Positions 5,529 to 5,651 of a stretch of 5,651 bases of DNA are shown one piece after another. This DNA is from Acidobacteriota bacterium (GTDB lineage Bacteria > Acidobacteriota > Terriglobia > Acidiferrales > UBA7541). The notes under the pieces are model-generated. The model made no database searches. It was given only the letters and a program-made list of their open reading frames with translations, and was not told where the DNA came from. The DNA lies in assembly GCA_003131705.1 (NCBI GenBank), contig PKUY01000430.1:2732-8382 (forward strand), in the 5' to 3' direction. The first letter of the stretch is position 1, and each line of letters begins with the position of its first letter. The translations under genes were made by a program, and so were the position numbers.

Positions 5529-5651
5529 CCTTTAGACCGAAGTTCCCGGGATTTGTCGTATATATAGCTTGTGAATCAATACGTTACGATCCTGCTTCGG
5601 CTTAGCCAGCGTTGCGTCAATATCGTCTTTGGAACATGGTCTCTGGCGCAA

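Noticed and set aside
5532..5651. Minus-strand frame open from the right edge to the stop at 5532
   Set aside because: The 39 codons match no family and another frame on that strand is also open for part of it. The real end of a gene cannot be told from chance at the window edge.

Overview
The window looks like an ordinary chromosomal stretch from a Gram-negative soil-type bacterium, most likely an acidobacterium. This rests on three things: a DUF4149 membrane protein, a YchF-type ATPase beginning MKTGIIGLP with an unusual switch II, and intergenic repeats of a kind I remember from acidobacterial genomes (translations such as LIDNExRLKCD, and a 'TCATCCCGAGCGAAGT...GAGGGA' element). That memory was not checked, so the taxonomy is an inference. 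There are no phage, transposase, CRISPR or rRNA signals.

Layout, left to right. A complete tRNA-Val(CAC) with encoded CCA lies at 14-89. A plus-strand pair follows: a small exported WG-repeat protein (227-853) that overlaps by 10 bp the start of a four-helix DUF4149 membrane protein (844-1356). A 125-bp convergent spacer with a short dispersed repeat separates it from a minus-strand AlkA/HhH-GPD DNA glycosylase (1482-2246). Divergent from that gene, after 96 bp, is a phytanoyl-CoA dioxygenase-family gene (2343-3021). It is broken by four single-base indels, one pair of which puts the iron-binding HxD motif out of frame, so it is called a pseudogene. A 654-bp stretch without a convincing gene (3022-3675) carries a cluster of duplicated hairpin-forming repeats. 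The window ends with a tight plus-strand pair: a YchF/OLA1-type ATPase (3676-4752) and, 2 bp later, a ZIP-family metal transporter (4755-5528). The last 123 bases hold no gene I can support.

Apart from the two plus-strand pairs, the genes look functionally unrelated: DNA alkylation repair, a decayed oxygenase, translation or stress ATPase, metal uptake, and envelope proteins of unknown role. I found no convincing new multi-gene system. The best leads are the PhyH gene decaying while its neighbours stay intact, the two-module repeat cluster, and the YchF protein that lacks the usual glycine-rich switch II sequence.
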